Assembly (NCBI RefSeq): GCF_019823105.1 | Contig: NZ_CP081958.1 | Location: 806,001-870,000, forward strand | Origin: Halobaculum magnesiiphilum | GTDB taxonomy: Archaea > Halobacteriota > Halobacteria > Halobacteriales > Haloferacaceae | Direction of reading: 5' to 3' | DNA: 64,000 nucleotides | In this document: piece by piece, positions 27,207 through 34,426 of the stretch | How the letters are laid out: every line of letters starts with the position of its first letter | How positions within the stretch are numbered: the stretch's first letter is position 1 | Translations under genes and position numbers: made by a program | Notes under the pieces: generated by a model | Told to the model about the DNA's origin: nothing | Database searches by the model: none | The model's input: only the letters and a program-made list of their open reading frames with translations

Positions 27207-28028
27207 TCACCCGGGCTCGTAGGCGAGCCCGAACTCCTCGCGGGCGACCACGTCCCAGGACGCGGGTGCGACCGGCTCCGACGTCTCCTCGCCCCGCTCG
27301 AACCGGACGAGTTCGTCGGGCCGAAGCTTCAGATGGCCGTCCGTGGTCGCCCGCGACACCACCGGGTCGCCGGTGAACGGAGACTCCGGGGCGGCCGTGA
27401 GGTACTCGCAGGCGGCCGCGTAGAAGGAGCATTCGCGGGCGACGGTCCTGAAGCGATAGCGGACGGTCCACTCCTCGTCCCCGATCCGACGGTACTCCGT
27501 CCGGTAGTCGGCGTCCGGGCGCTCGCTCTCGCGCACGCGCCACGACACGCCGGCCTCGTCGGTCAGGTGTTCGCCCGACAGCGGCGTCGGACGGCGCATC
27601 GTCGGCACGCCCATCCCCACGTCGGCGACGACCGGCGTCGCCGCGTCGGGGAGCGAGACGAGCGTCGTCTGGTGGTTCGCCGGCGGGTGGCCGGGGTCGT
27701 CGGCGCCGTCGGCGACGCGCGCGGCTACCCGCGTCACGTCGAAGCCCACCGCGGAGAGCAGCGTCCGGAACAGCTCGTTCAGCTCGTAGCAGAAGCCGCC
27801 GCGGCCGTCCCCGCGGTCGACGATCTTCCCGTACAGCGCGTCCGGATGTCGGTCCACGCCCTCCGCGTCGTCCGCGCGGTGCGGGTGGCCGGCGACCGAG
27901 AGCGTCTCGAACGGGACCGACCGGACGTGCGCTCGCTGGAGCCGGCGGAGCCCCTCGCGGTCGACCGAGACCGTCGCGGGGTCGACGCCGATACGGGCGA
28001 GATGGCGCGTCGTGCGCTCGGTGTCCAT
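27207..28028 (-). CDS. Arylamine N-acetyltransferase family protein
   Basis: A 273-residue NAT fold enzyme that uses acetyl-CoA (or another acyl-CoA) to acylate arylamines or hydrazines. The catalytic triad is complete: C80 in RGGFCYELN, H119 in NHQTTLV and D136 in ADVGMG. The N-terminal VPFETLSV and the C-terminal barrel region are as usual for the family. It is transcribed from its own TATA-like box (near 28055) and lies between the two halves of the lactate-oxidation locus. NATs are uncommon in archaea as far as I know, so acquisition from bacteria is possible but not shown. Confidence 0.9.
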   Translation of the reverse strand: MDTERTTRHLARIGVDPATVSVDREGLRRLQRAHVRSVPFETLSVAGHPHRADDAEGVDRHPDALYGKIVDRGDGRGGFCYELNELFRTLLSAVGFDVTRVAARVADGADDPGHPPANHQTTLVSLPDAATPVVADVGMGVPTMRRPTPLSGEHLTDEAGVSWRVRESERPDADYRTEYRRIGDEEWTVRYRFRTVARECSFYAAACEYLTAAPESPFTGDPVVSRATTDGHLKLRPDELVRFERGEETSEPVAPASWDVVAREEFGLAYEPG

Positions 28029-28051
28029 GGCGGTGCGACGGCGCCCGGCGG

Positions 28052-28059
28052 CAAAAGCC
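28052..28059 (-). promoter_or_regulatory. TATA-like box of the N-acetyltransferase gene
   Basis: GGCTTTTG on the minus strand is centred about 27 bases upstream of ATG 28028. Confidence 0.55.
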
Positions 28060-28152
28060 GTCCCTGAAGCGCGTTTCAGTCGGCGGATGCGACCCGGACG
28101 GCGGTCCCGACACAACAACAGCCAAGGGAACCCGGTACGGTACGAAGTCACA

Positions 28153-28659
28153 ATGAGCTCGGACACGCTCTCGGCGTTCGTCGCCGGCGCCGAGGACCAC
28201 CACGCGAGCGTCCACCGGTCCGCGCCCGACGCGGTCGCGGGGACCGTCGCCGACCTGATCGACCCGCCGGCGGTCGGGGTCCGGCTCCCGGACGAGCTCG
28301 ACCTCCCCGAGGGCGTCGCGACAGATCCGACGCCTGCGGAGCTTGACGCCGCGAACACGGGGATCAGCGCCGCACGCCTCGCGATCGCGGACTACGGGAC
28401 GGTCGTGCTGGAGTCCGACGCCGCCGGCAGCGAGGCGGTCTCGCTGTTCCCCGAGCGTCACGTCGCGGTGGTGCGCGCTGGCGACGTGGTCCCAGGGATG
28501 CGCGAGGCGATGGCAGCCCTCGGCGACCGCCTCCGCGACGGCGCGAGCGAGGTGCTCGCGACGGGGCCATCCGCGACCGCCGACATGGGTGACCTCGTGA
28601 TCGGCGCGCACGGACCCAGGGACGTCGAGATCGTCCTCGTGGAGGACCGCGATGAGTAA
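28153..28659 (+). CDS. LUD-domain protein (LutC-like)
   Basis: A 168-residue LUD (lactate utilisation) domain protein of LutC type. Recognisable family stretches are ISAARLAIADYGTVVLES, the AVVRAGDVVPGM strand and GPSATADMGDLVIGAHGP with the conserved GPS/T-ADIE-like region. In Bacillus the LutABC complex oxidises L-lactate to pyruvate. The gene overlaps the following LutB-A gene by eight bases, so both are made from one message. It is divergent from the N-acetyltransferase gene. Confidence 0.88.
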   Translation: MSSDTLSAFVAGAEDHHASVHRSAPDAVAGTVADLIDPPAVGVRLPDELDLPEGVATDPTPAELDAANTGISAARLAIADYGTVVLESDAAGSEAVSLFPERHVAVVRAGDVVPGMREAMAALGDRLRDGASEVLATGPSATADMGDLVIGAHGPRDVEIVLVEDRDE

Positions 28660-30997
28660 GCCCGACTCGCGCGCCGAGACGGCCGCCCGGATCCGCCACC
28701 TGCTGGAGACGGAGGGCGACGCCGTCGCCGAGAACACGCGCGGGTTCAACCGCGGGCGCCACGAGGCGGTCCGGGAGCTGGAGGACTACGAGGCGCTGAA
28801 GTCGGAGGCGCGGGCGATCAAGGAGGACGCGATCGAGCGGCTGCCCGAGTTGATCGACGACCTCCGCGAGGCGGTCGAGGCGAACGGCGGCCGCGTGTAC
28901 GTCGCCGACGACGCCGCGGACGCGAACGCGTACGTTCGCGAGGTGGTCGACGGGGGTACCGTCGTCAAGAGCAAGTCGATGACGACCGAGGAGCTGGAGT
29001 TGAACGAGGCACTGGAGGCCGACGGCGCGGCCGTCACCGAGACGGACCTGGGCGAGTGGGTGCTCCAGTTGGCCGACGAGGCGCCGAGCCACATCGTCGG
29101 CCCCGCGATCCACAAATCGCGCGAGGGCATCGCCGACCTGTTCGCCGAGACGTTCGACCTCGCGGGCGAGGACCGTCCAGAGACCGCCGAGGAGCTGACC
29201 CGGTTCGCCCGCGAGCGGCTCCTCCGGGACATCCGCGAGGCCGACGTGGGCGTCACGGGCGCGAACTTCCTCGCCGCGGACTCGGGGACGATGGCGCTGG
29301 TCACCAGCGAAGGCAACGCCAGAAAGACCGCCGTCGTCCCCGACACGCACGTCGCCGTCGCGGGCGTCGAGAAGGTGATCCCGACCGTCGAGGACCTCGC
29401 GCCGTTCGTCGAGCTCATCGGTCGCTCGGGGACGGGCCAGGACATCACCTCCTACGTCTCGCTGCTCACGCCGCCGGTGGCGTCGCCCCCGGTCGACTTC
29501 TCGGACCTGGAGTCCCCGATCGCGGCCTCGGGGACCGCCGCCGGCGACGGCGCGACCGAGGCCCACCCCGACAGAGAGTTCCACCTCGTGCTCGTCGACA
29601 ACGGCCGGCTGGCGATGCGCGAGGACGACGACCTCCGGGAGACGCTGTACTGCATCCGCTGTGGCGCCTGCTCGAACTCGTGCGGCAACTTCCAGTCGGT
29701 CGGGGGCCACGCCTTCGGCGGCGAGACGTACTCCGGCGGCATCGCCACCGGCTGGGAGGCCGGCGTCGAGGGGCTCGACACGGCCGCCGAGTTCAACGAC
29801 CTCTGTACCGGCTGCTCGCGCTGTGTGCCGGCGTGCCCCGTGAAGATCGACATCCCGTGGATCAACACCGTCGTCCGTGACCGGATCAACCGCGGCGGCG
29901 ACCCAGGAAGGTTCGACCCGCTCGTCGAAGGACTCACCCCCGACGACGAAACCGGAGGCCTGGACCCATCGAAACGCCTGTTCGGGAACTTCGACGCCCT
30001 GGCGAAGCTGGGAAGCGCGACGGCGCCGCTGTCGAACTGGGGGGCGAGCCTCGGGCCGGTGCGCGCGGCGATGGACCGCTGGCTCGGGATCGCCCCCGAG
30101 CGCGACCTGCCGACGTTCGAGCGCGAGACGCTCGTCGACTGGTTCGAGTCGCGGGGCGGCCCCCGCGTGAGCGAGGGGATGGCGCGTCGGGAGGCCGTCG
30201 TCTACCCCGACACCTACACGAACCACGTCGCCGTCGACCGCGGGAAGGCGGCCGTCCGAACCCTCGAAGCGCTCGGCGTCCGCGTGCACGTCCCGGCGTC
30301 GACCGCCGTCGCGAGCGGCCGCGCGCCGCTGTCGCAGGGGATGGTCGAGACGGCCCGCGGGAAGGCCGAGCGCTGTCGCAACGCGCTGCTCGCGGAGATC
30401 GACGCCGGCCGCGACGTGGTCGTGATCGAGCCGAGCGACCTGGCGGCGTTCGAGCGCGAGTACGAACGGCTGCTCCCGGAGGCGGACGCGACGGCGCTGG
30501 CGGACGGTTGTTATGAGGTGCTGGAGTACGTGTACGGCCTGCTGGAGAACGGGGCGGATCCGGCCGGCCTCACCGCGGCCGGAGACAGCAACGCGACCGG
30601 CGGCGACGACGACAACGGCGATTGCGACGACCGCGACATCGACGACGACCGCGACCGCGACGACGGCGACGGCATCACGGTCGCGTACCACGCCCACTGC
30701 CAGCAGCGGACGCTGGATCTGGAGGCCCACACCGTCGCGGTGCTGGAGCGCCTCGGCTACGACGTGACCACCTCCGAGACGGAGTGTTGCGGGATGGCCG
30801 GCAGCTTCGGCTACAAGTCGGCGTACTACGAGCTGTCGATGGACGTGGGCGAGCCGCTGGCCGAGCAGTTCTGCGACGCCGACCGGGTGCTCGCCTCGGG
30901 GACCTCCTGCTGTGAGCAACTGGACGCGCTGCTCGGGCCGTCGACCGAAGGGTCGACGGAGCATCCGATCGAGGCGATCTCGCCGCCCGAGGGGTAG
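28652..30997 (+). CDS. LutB-LutA-like fusion: LUD domain, two Fe-S clusters and CCG domains
   Basis: A 781-residue fusion. Residues about 30-290 are a LUD domain (LutB N-terminus), 334-395 two cysteine groups for iron-sulphur clusters (C334, C337, C340, C344 and C385, C388, C391, C395), and 510-760 CCG/LutA-like modules (AHCQQ, ECCGMAG at 711-717, SCC near 752). LutB is normally about 470 residues and LutA is separate, so this looks like a natural LutB-LutA fusion. An Asp-rich, low-complexity insert occupies residues 643-674. It should work with LutC as an L-lactate oxidising complex. Confidence 0.88.
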   Translation: MSKPDSRAETAARIRHLLETEGDAVAENTRGFNRGRHEAVRELEDYEALKSEARAIKEDAIERLPELIDDLREAVEANGGRVYVADDAADANAYVREVVDGGTVVKSKSMTTEELELNEALEADGAAVTETDLGEWVLQLADEAPSHIVGPAIHKSREGIADLFAETFDLAGEDRPETAEELTRFARERLLRDIREADVGVTGANFLAADSGTMALVTSEGNARKTAVVPDTHVAVAGVEKVIPTVEDLAPFVELIGRSGTGQDITSYVSLLTPPVASPPVDFSDLESPIAASGTAAGDGATEAHPDREFHLVLVDNGRLAMREDDDLRETLYCIRCGACSNSCGNFQSVGGHAFGGETYSGGIATGWEAGVEGLDTAAEFNDLCTGCSRCVPACPVKIDIPWINTVVRDRINRGGDPGRFDPLVEGLTPDDETGGLDPSKRLFGNFDALAKLGSATAPLSNWGASLGPVRAAMDRWLGIAPERDLPTFERETLVDWFESRGGPRVSEGMARREAVVYPDTYTNHVAVDRGKAAVRTLEALGVRVHVPASTAVASGRAPLSQGMVETARGKAERCRNALLAEIDAGRDVVVIEPSDLAAFEREYERLLPEADATALADGCYEVLEYVYGLLENGADPAGLTAAGDSNATGGDDDNGDCDDRDIDDDRDRDDGDGITVAYHAHCQQRTLDLEAHTVAVLERLGYDVTTSETECCGMAGSFGYKSAYYELSMDVGEPLAEQFCDADRVLASGTSCCEQLDALLGPSTEGSTEHPIEAISPPEG

Positions 30998-31042
30998 CCG
31001 TCGCCCGAGGGGTAGCCGTCGCCCGCGCGGTAGCCGCCGCCC
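30989..31042. repeat. 18-base tandem repeat at the 3' end of the LutB-A gene
   Basis: Two exact copies of GAGGGGTAGCCGTCGCCC followed by a degenerate third. The first copy contains the stop codon TAG of the gene, so the repeat spans the end of the coding region and the start of the spacer. Confidence 0.85.
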
Positions 31043-31142
31043 GTGCGAAGTCGCGGCGCGACCCTCGCTGCGGTGTCCCCTCGCCAGGACCGGGAACGGG
31101 CGTCCGCCCAACGTCTGACGCGTGTAAGCCCGCGAGGAACGA

Positions 31143-31150
31143 TTTTAAGA
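31143..31150 (+). promoter_or_regulatory. TATA-like box of the PRC-barrel gene
   Basis: TTTTAAGA is centred 27 bases before ATG 31174, a strong leaderless promoter by haloarchaeal standards. Confidence 0.7.
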
Positions 31151-31173
31151 CCCGCCCCGCCGATCTGCGGGAC

Positions 31174-31467
31174 ATGAACGCAGACGCGGCGCCACAGGAG
31201 ATCACGACTCTCGTGGGGAGGGAGGTCTACTCCAACAACGGCGTGTTCGTGGGGGAAGTCGAGGACGTGCGCCTCGACCTGGATTCGGAGGCCGTCACCG
31301 GGCTCGCGCTGTCGCAACTCAGCGACGAGCTGTTCGCCACCCGGGTCGATCCCGGAAAGGGCGTGATGATCCCGTACCGGTGGGTGCGTGCCGTCGGCGA
31401 CGTGATCCTCATCAACGACACCATCGAGCGCCTCAAGGACGAGAACAACGAGGAAGCGGTCGCGTAA
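31174..31467 (+). CDS. PRC-barrel domain protein
   Basis: A 97-residue small beta-barrel protein. The PRC-barrel pattern is clear: LVGREVYSNNGVFVGEVEDVRLDL followed by VTGLALSQ and the VMIPYRWVRAVGDVILI strands. Stand-alone archaeal PRC-barrel proteins have been linked to RNA metabolism and to cell-division scaffolds; the sequence does not say which applies here. It ends 13 bases before the convergent DHH gene stop. Confidence 0.88.
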   Translation: MNADAAPQEITTLVGREVYSNNGVFVGEVEDVRLDLDSEAVTGLALSQLSDELFATRVDPGKGVMIPYRWVRAVGDVILINDTIERLKDENNEEAVA

Positions 31468-31480
31468 CGACCGGGAGCAG

Positions 31481-32953
31481 TCAGGAGCCGTTGGTCGACT
31501 CGCCGGACCCGGACCCGGTGGAACTCTCGACGCCCATCGCGTCGAACAGCTTCTTTCGGACCGCCTCCTCCGAGAGCGACAGCAGCGTGTCTCGGTTGGA
31601 CTCGGTCGTCTCGATCCCGGTGAACAGGCCAAGCGGGATCTCGGCGGTGCCCTGTTTCGCGTGGCCGACCGCCTCGCCCACGTCGGAGAAGCCGTCGCGG
31701 AGGACGTTGCCGATGTTGATGCGGATGTCCTTCGAGCGCGCGGCGAGGGTGATCGTGTCGTCGACGATGCCGAACACTGCCGAGGTGGTGATCCCCTCCA
31801 GGTTGAGCAGCTGTTGGGCCGCCTGCGCGAGCGCCTCGCGGTCGCGGACGAAGCCGGCGTTGGAGATGAGGTGGCTGCCCTGGACCTCGCGGTTCTGAAT
31901 GGCCTCCGCGAGCACGTCCAGCGTCTCCGGGCTCATGCTCGGCGATTCCACGTCCTCAAGCGTGTCGTGGTTGGCGAACGGGTGGAGGTACGCCGCGGCC
32001 GTCAGGTCCGCGGGCGTCGTGTCGCGCTTGAAGTCGACCGTCTCCGCGCGGATGCCGTACAGCAGCGCGGTCGCGACCGTCTCGCTGGGGGAGAGGTCGA
32101 ACTCCTGGAGGTACTTCGTGAGGATCGTCGAGGTGGAGGAGACGTTCTTGCGGATGTCGGTGAACGTCGCGTCGATGGCCGTCTCGGGCTCGTCGTGGTC
32201 GATGTAGATGTCGACCTCGGCGTCGATCTCGTTGCCGCCGCTCTCGGCGTAGTCGACGAGCGCGAGCGCGCCGTATTCCGAGAGCGGCCGTGTCTCGTCG
32301 CGGGCGTGGAGGTCGATCCCGAGCGTGTTGACGAACGCCCGGTTCTCCTGGTGGCCGATCTCGCCGTCGTAGAGTATCTCGGCCTCGATGTCGTACTCGG
32401 CGGCGATCGCCGCGAGCGCGACCGCGGCGGCGATGGAGTCGGGGTCGGGGTTGTCGTGGGCCAGCACCGCGAGCGTTCCGTCCGTGTCCCGGAGGATGTC
32501 CGCGAGCTGGCGGGCCTTGTACTCCAGCTCGCCGGACTCGAGCGAGCGGATCGCGGAGTCGGCGATGACCGTCGAGGGGTTGATCACCACGTCCGCGCCC
32601 AGGTCGGCGAGTTCGTCCTCACTGACGGGGTCGGAGGCGCGGACGACGACGTACTGGTCGCCGCCGCGCTCGCGGATGGCGCGGACGGCGTCCTTGTTGG
32701 CGTCGACGTCCGACGAGAGGATGAGGATCACGTCGCGGTCGGCGACCGCCTCGACCACGCCGTCCTCGGAGATGTCCTGCTGTTGGGCGTTCAGGTCCTG
32801 ATCGCGCAGGGCCTCAACGCGGGACTCGTCCTTGTCCAGGATCAGCACGTCCTTCTCCTCGGCGGTCAAGGCGTCGGCCACCGCGTGCCCGACGCTCCCG
32901 CACCCGAGAATGGCGTACGTCGACATCGACGAGACGGTGACCCCGGTGCTCAT
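31481..32953 (-). CDS. DHH family phosphoesterase with N-terminal TrkA-N (RCK) domain
   Basis: A 490-residue protein: a Rossmann-type TrkA-N/RCK domain (residues about 10-130, with ILGCGSVGHAVADAL), a DHH catalytic domain (HDNPDPDSIAAAVAL and the IDHDEPE motif where the family usually reads DHH), and a DHHA1-like C-terminal domain (GSHLISNAGF, DIRINIGNVLRDGF). The start ATG 32953 is supported by a TATA box 29 bases upstream; ATG 32926 is possible. DHH-DHHA1 enzymes degrade small nucleotides including c-di-AMP; the RCK part may sense NAD or another ligand. DacZ lies about 10 kb away. The substrate is inference. Confidence 0.88.
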   Translation of the reverse strand: MSTGVTVSSMSTYAILGCGSVGHAVADALTAEEKDVLILDKDESRVEALRDQDLNAQQQDISEDGVVEAVADRDVILILSSDVDANKDAVRAIRERGGDQYVVVRASDPVSEDELADLGADVVINPSTVIADSAIRSLESGELEYKARQLADILRDTDGTLAVLAHDNPDPDSIAAAVALAAIAAEYDIEAEILYDGEIGHQENRAFVNTLGIDLHARDETRPLSEYGALALVDYAESGGNEIDAEVDIYIDHDEPETAIDATFTDIRKNVSSTSTILTKYLQEFDLSPSETVATALLYGIRAETVDFKRDTTPADLTAAAYLHPFANHDTLEDVESPSMSPETLDVLAEAIQNREVQGSHLISNAGFVRDREALAQAAQQLLNLEGITTSAVFGIVDDTITLAARSKDIRINIGNVLRDGFSDVGEAVGHAKQGTAEIPLGLFTGIETTESNRDTLLSLSEEAVRKKLFDAMGVESSTGSGSGESTNGS

Positions 32954-32979
32954 GTGGAGCGGAATCGGGACGGACGGCA

Positions 32980-32985
32980 CTTAAG
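32980..32985 (-). promoter_or_regulatory. TATA-like box of the RCK-DHH gene
   Basis: CTTAAG, centred about 29 bases upstream of ATG 32953, supports that start codon over the internal ATG 27 bases further in. Confidence 0.6.
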
Positions 32986-33028
32986 CGGTGATGTTCGCCC
33001 CCGCGACGCCGTCGGTGAAACGGAAGGC

Positions 33029-33035
33029 CTTTTAG
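33029..33035 (+). promoter_or_regulatory. TATA-like box of tRNA-Lys
   Basis: CTTTTAG lies 30 bases before the mature 5' end of the tRNA gene. Confidence 0.55.
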
Positions 33036-33061
33036 CGTACCCTCGCATCCTCGAAACGCAA

Positions 33062-33135
33062 GGGCTTGTAGCTCAGTCAGGGAGAGCGACGGACTCTTAA
33101 TCCGTCGGTCGGGGGTTCAACTCCCTCCAAGCCCG
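33062..33135 (+). tRNA. tRNA-Lys (anticodon CTT)
   Basis: A 74-base cloverleaf. The acceptor stem pairs GGGCTTG with CAAGCCC, the D stem is GCTC/GAGC, and the anticodon stem ACGGA/TCCGT encloses loop CTCTTAA with anticodon CTT. The T arm is GGGGG-TTCAACT-CCCTC with one G-T pair. The discriminator base is G; CCA is not encoded. A TTTT tract follows directly (33137-33140) and a small hairpin (GAACGGT...ACCGTTC) further on. The 3' part from the T arm is duplicated 160 bases downstream. Confidence 0.95.
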
Positions 33136-33158
33136 CTTTTCGAGGCGCACTGTGACGA
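33114..33158 (+). repeat. att-like direct repeat, copy 1 (tRNA-Lys 3' end plus flank)
   Basis: Forty-five bases from the T arm of tRNA-Lys through its acceptor end and 23 bases beyond. The same sequence recurs at 33274-33319 with one extra G before the T tract. Duplicated tRNA 3' ends are the usual footprint of integrase-driven insertion. Confidence 0.85.
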
Positions 33159-33273
33159 GAACGGTGAGCGGAGCGAACCGTTCGAGGAACCGCGCCGACT
33201 ACCGGTCGTCCGAGGGAGTTGAAGCAGGGAGGTCGCGCGCAGGCGAGCGGAGTGAGCGTGCACGTCCGACAGT
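33159..33273. other. Spacer between tRNA-Lys repeats, no gene
   Basis: About 115 bases with a short hairpin near the left end and, at 33211-33222, an inverted 12-base copy of the T-arm sequence (GAGGGAGTTGAA). No open frame is convincing. If the repeats mark an element, its content has been lost. Confidence 0.5.
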
Positions 33274-33319
33274 GGTTCAACTCCCTCCAAGCCCGCGTTT
33301 TCGAGGCGCACTGTGACGA
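33274..33319 (+). repeat. att-like direct repeat, copy 2 (tRNA-Lys 3' fragment)
   Basis: Forty-six bases matching copy 1 except for one inserted G. It ends exactly where the stop codon of the PPOX gene (33320-33322 on the minus strand) begins, so the repeat edge and the gene end coincide. Confidence 0.85.
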
Positions 33320-33763
33320 TCAAAACGCCGTCAACGTCGCGCTCGCAACGTCGACTCTGAGGAGTCCCTGGCTCGATACCTCGCCGTCGCCCTCATTGTC
33401 GCCCCCCTCTGCACCCGACTCGTCCGCTTCGGTGTCGGCGTGCATCGCGTACGTCTCCGCGAGGCGGCGCTCGACCCACGCGGCGCGCTCGGGGTCGTCC
33501 ACCCGCGCCGCGGTCCCGAGGAGGGTCGCCTGCCAGTCGACGGTGCCGGCGCGGTCGGCCGACTCGATCGACAGCGCGACCCGGGGGTTTCGGTCGATGT
33601 TCTCCAGCTTCCGCCCGCCGGTGAACAGCCACACCGCGTCCGCGTCGTCGTCGAGGACGAACCACACGGGCGCGACGTGCGGACGGTCGTCGACGGCGGT
33701 CGCGAGGTGGGCCGACAGCGCGAGTCCGTCGAGGTGGTCCCGGAGCGCAGAGAGGGAATCCAT
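33320..33763 (-). CDS. Pyridoxamine 5'-phosphate oxidase-like (PPOX, flavin-binding split barrel) protein
   Basis: A 147-residue PPOX-fold protein with the usual pattern: HLATAVDDRPHVAPVWFVLDDD for strands 1-3, FTGGRKLENIDRNPRVALSIE for the flavin-contacting region and GTVDWQATLLGTAARVDDPE. Such small proteins bind FMN or F420 and reduce diverse substrates. An acidic, Gly-rich stretch interrupts the C-terminal part. The start is ATG 33763. Its last codon abuts the second tRNA-derived repeat, so the C-terminus may have been altered by the same event. Confidence 0.83.
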   Translation of the reverse strand: MDSLSALRDHLDGLALSAHLATAVDDRPHVAPVWFVLDDDADAVWLFTGGRKLENIDRNPRVALSIESADRAGTVDWQATLLGTAARVDDPERAAWVERRLAETYAMHADTEADESGAEGGDNEGDGEVSSQGLLRVDVASATLTAF

Positions 33764-33816
33764 ACCCGACGGACGCGTCGCTGGCGGGTATCGGTTGCTC
33801 CCGTTCCAGCGGGGCG

Positions 33817-34260
33817 CTACTCGTCGGGGTCGGCCGCCAGCGCCGCCGAGCGGAGCGACTCGCCGCGCTCGGTTTCGACCGTCAGGTCCGGAACGGGCGT
33901 CGGCCTCCGGTCCTCGTCGAGCGCGACGAAGACGAACGTGGCCTCGGTGGTCAACTCGCGTTCGCCCGTCTCCGGCGTCTCGCGGAACGCTCGGAGGCGG
34001 ACGCGGATCGAGGTTCGCCCGGTCTCGTACGCGTACGACTCGATGACGCAGGTGTCGCCGCGGGGGATCGGGCGGTCGAAGTCGAGCCGGTCGATGCTGG
34101 CGGTGACACAGGGGTGGCCCGCCAGGCGCATCGCCGACATCGCGCCGACCTCGTCCATCCACTTCGCGACGTTGCCGCCGTGGGCGGTGTCGTAGTTGTT
34201 CGTGTCGTCCGGCTGGACGCGCTCGCGGTTCTCGATGTACGTCTCGATGAGGGTGACCAT
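33817..34260 (-). CDS. Acyl-CoA thioesterase, hotdog fold
   Basis: A 147-residue hotdog protein of the acyl-CoA hydrolase (YciA/BFIT-like) family: NYDTAHGGNVAKWMDEVGAM carries the catalytic aspartate-type helix region, then RLDFDRPIPRGDTCVIESYAYETGRTSIRV and ATFVFVALDEDRRP. It would hydrolyse acyl-CoA to free acid and CoA. CGGTTTCTTC about 28 bases before ATG 34260 is a plausible TATA box. The preferred chain length is unknown. Confidence 0.88.
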   Translation of the reverse strand: MVTLIETYIENRERVQPDDTNNYDTAHGGNVAKWMDEVGAMSAMRLAGHPCVTASIDRLDFDRPIPRGDTCVIESYAYETGRTSIRVRLRAFRETPETGERELTTEATFVFVALDEDRRPTPVPDLTVETERGESLRSAALAADPDE

Positions 34261-34426
34261 GCCCGGCGTTCGCGGCGGGGCGGGAAGAAACCGGGCCGGG
34301 ACGACCGACGAGCGCCGACTCGTGGGTGGCGACTCGCTGGGGCCGACTTCCGGATGCCGGGTCGCGGATGCCGGCAGAACGGTCGCGCTTCGACGGTCAT
34401 TTCACCGGCGCCGCGAAGCCGGAGAC

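Noticed and set aside
24090-28067. Open frame of more than 1300 codons on the plus strand opposite the FAD/Fe-S oxidase and NAT genes
   Set aside because: Antisense frames stay open because of high-GC codon use. The translated sequence is Arg/Val/Gly-rich with no domain, whereas the minus strand carries clear cofactor motifs.
32881-32953. Potassium-channel assignment for the TrkA-N containing protein
   Set aside because: No membrane span is present and the C-terminal part has DHH/DHHA1 signatures, so it is a soluble phosphoesterase-type protein.
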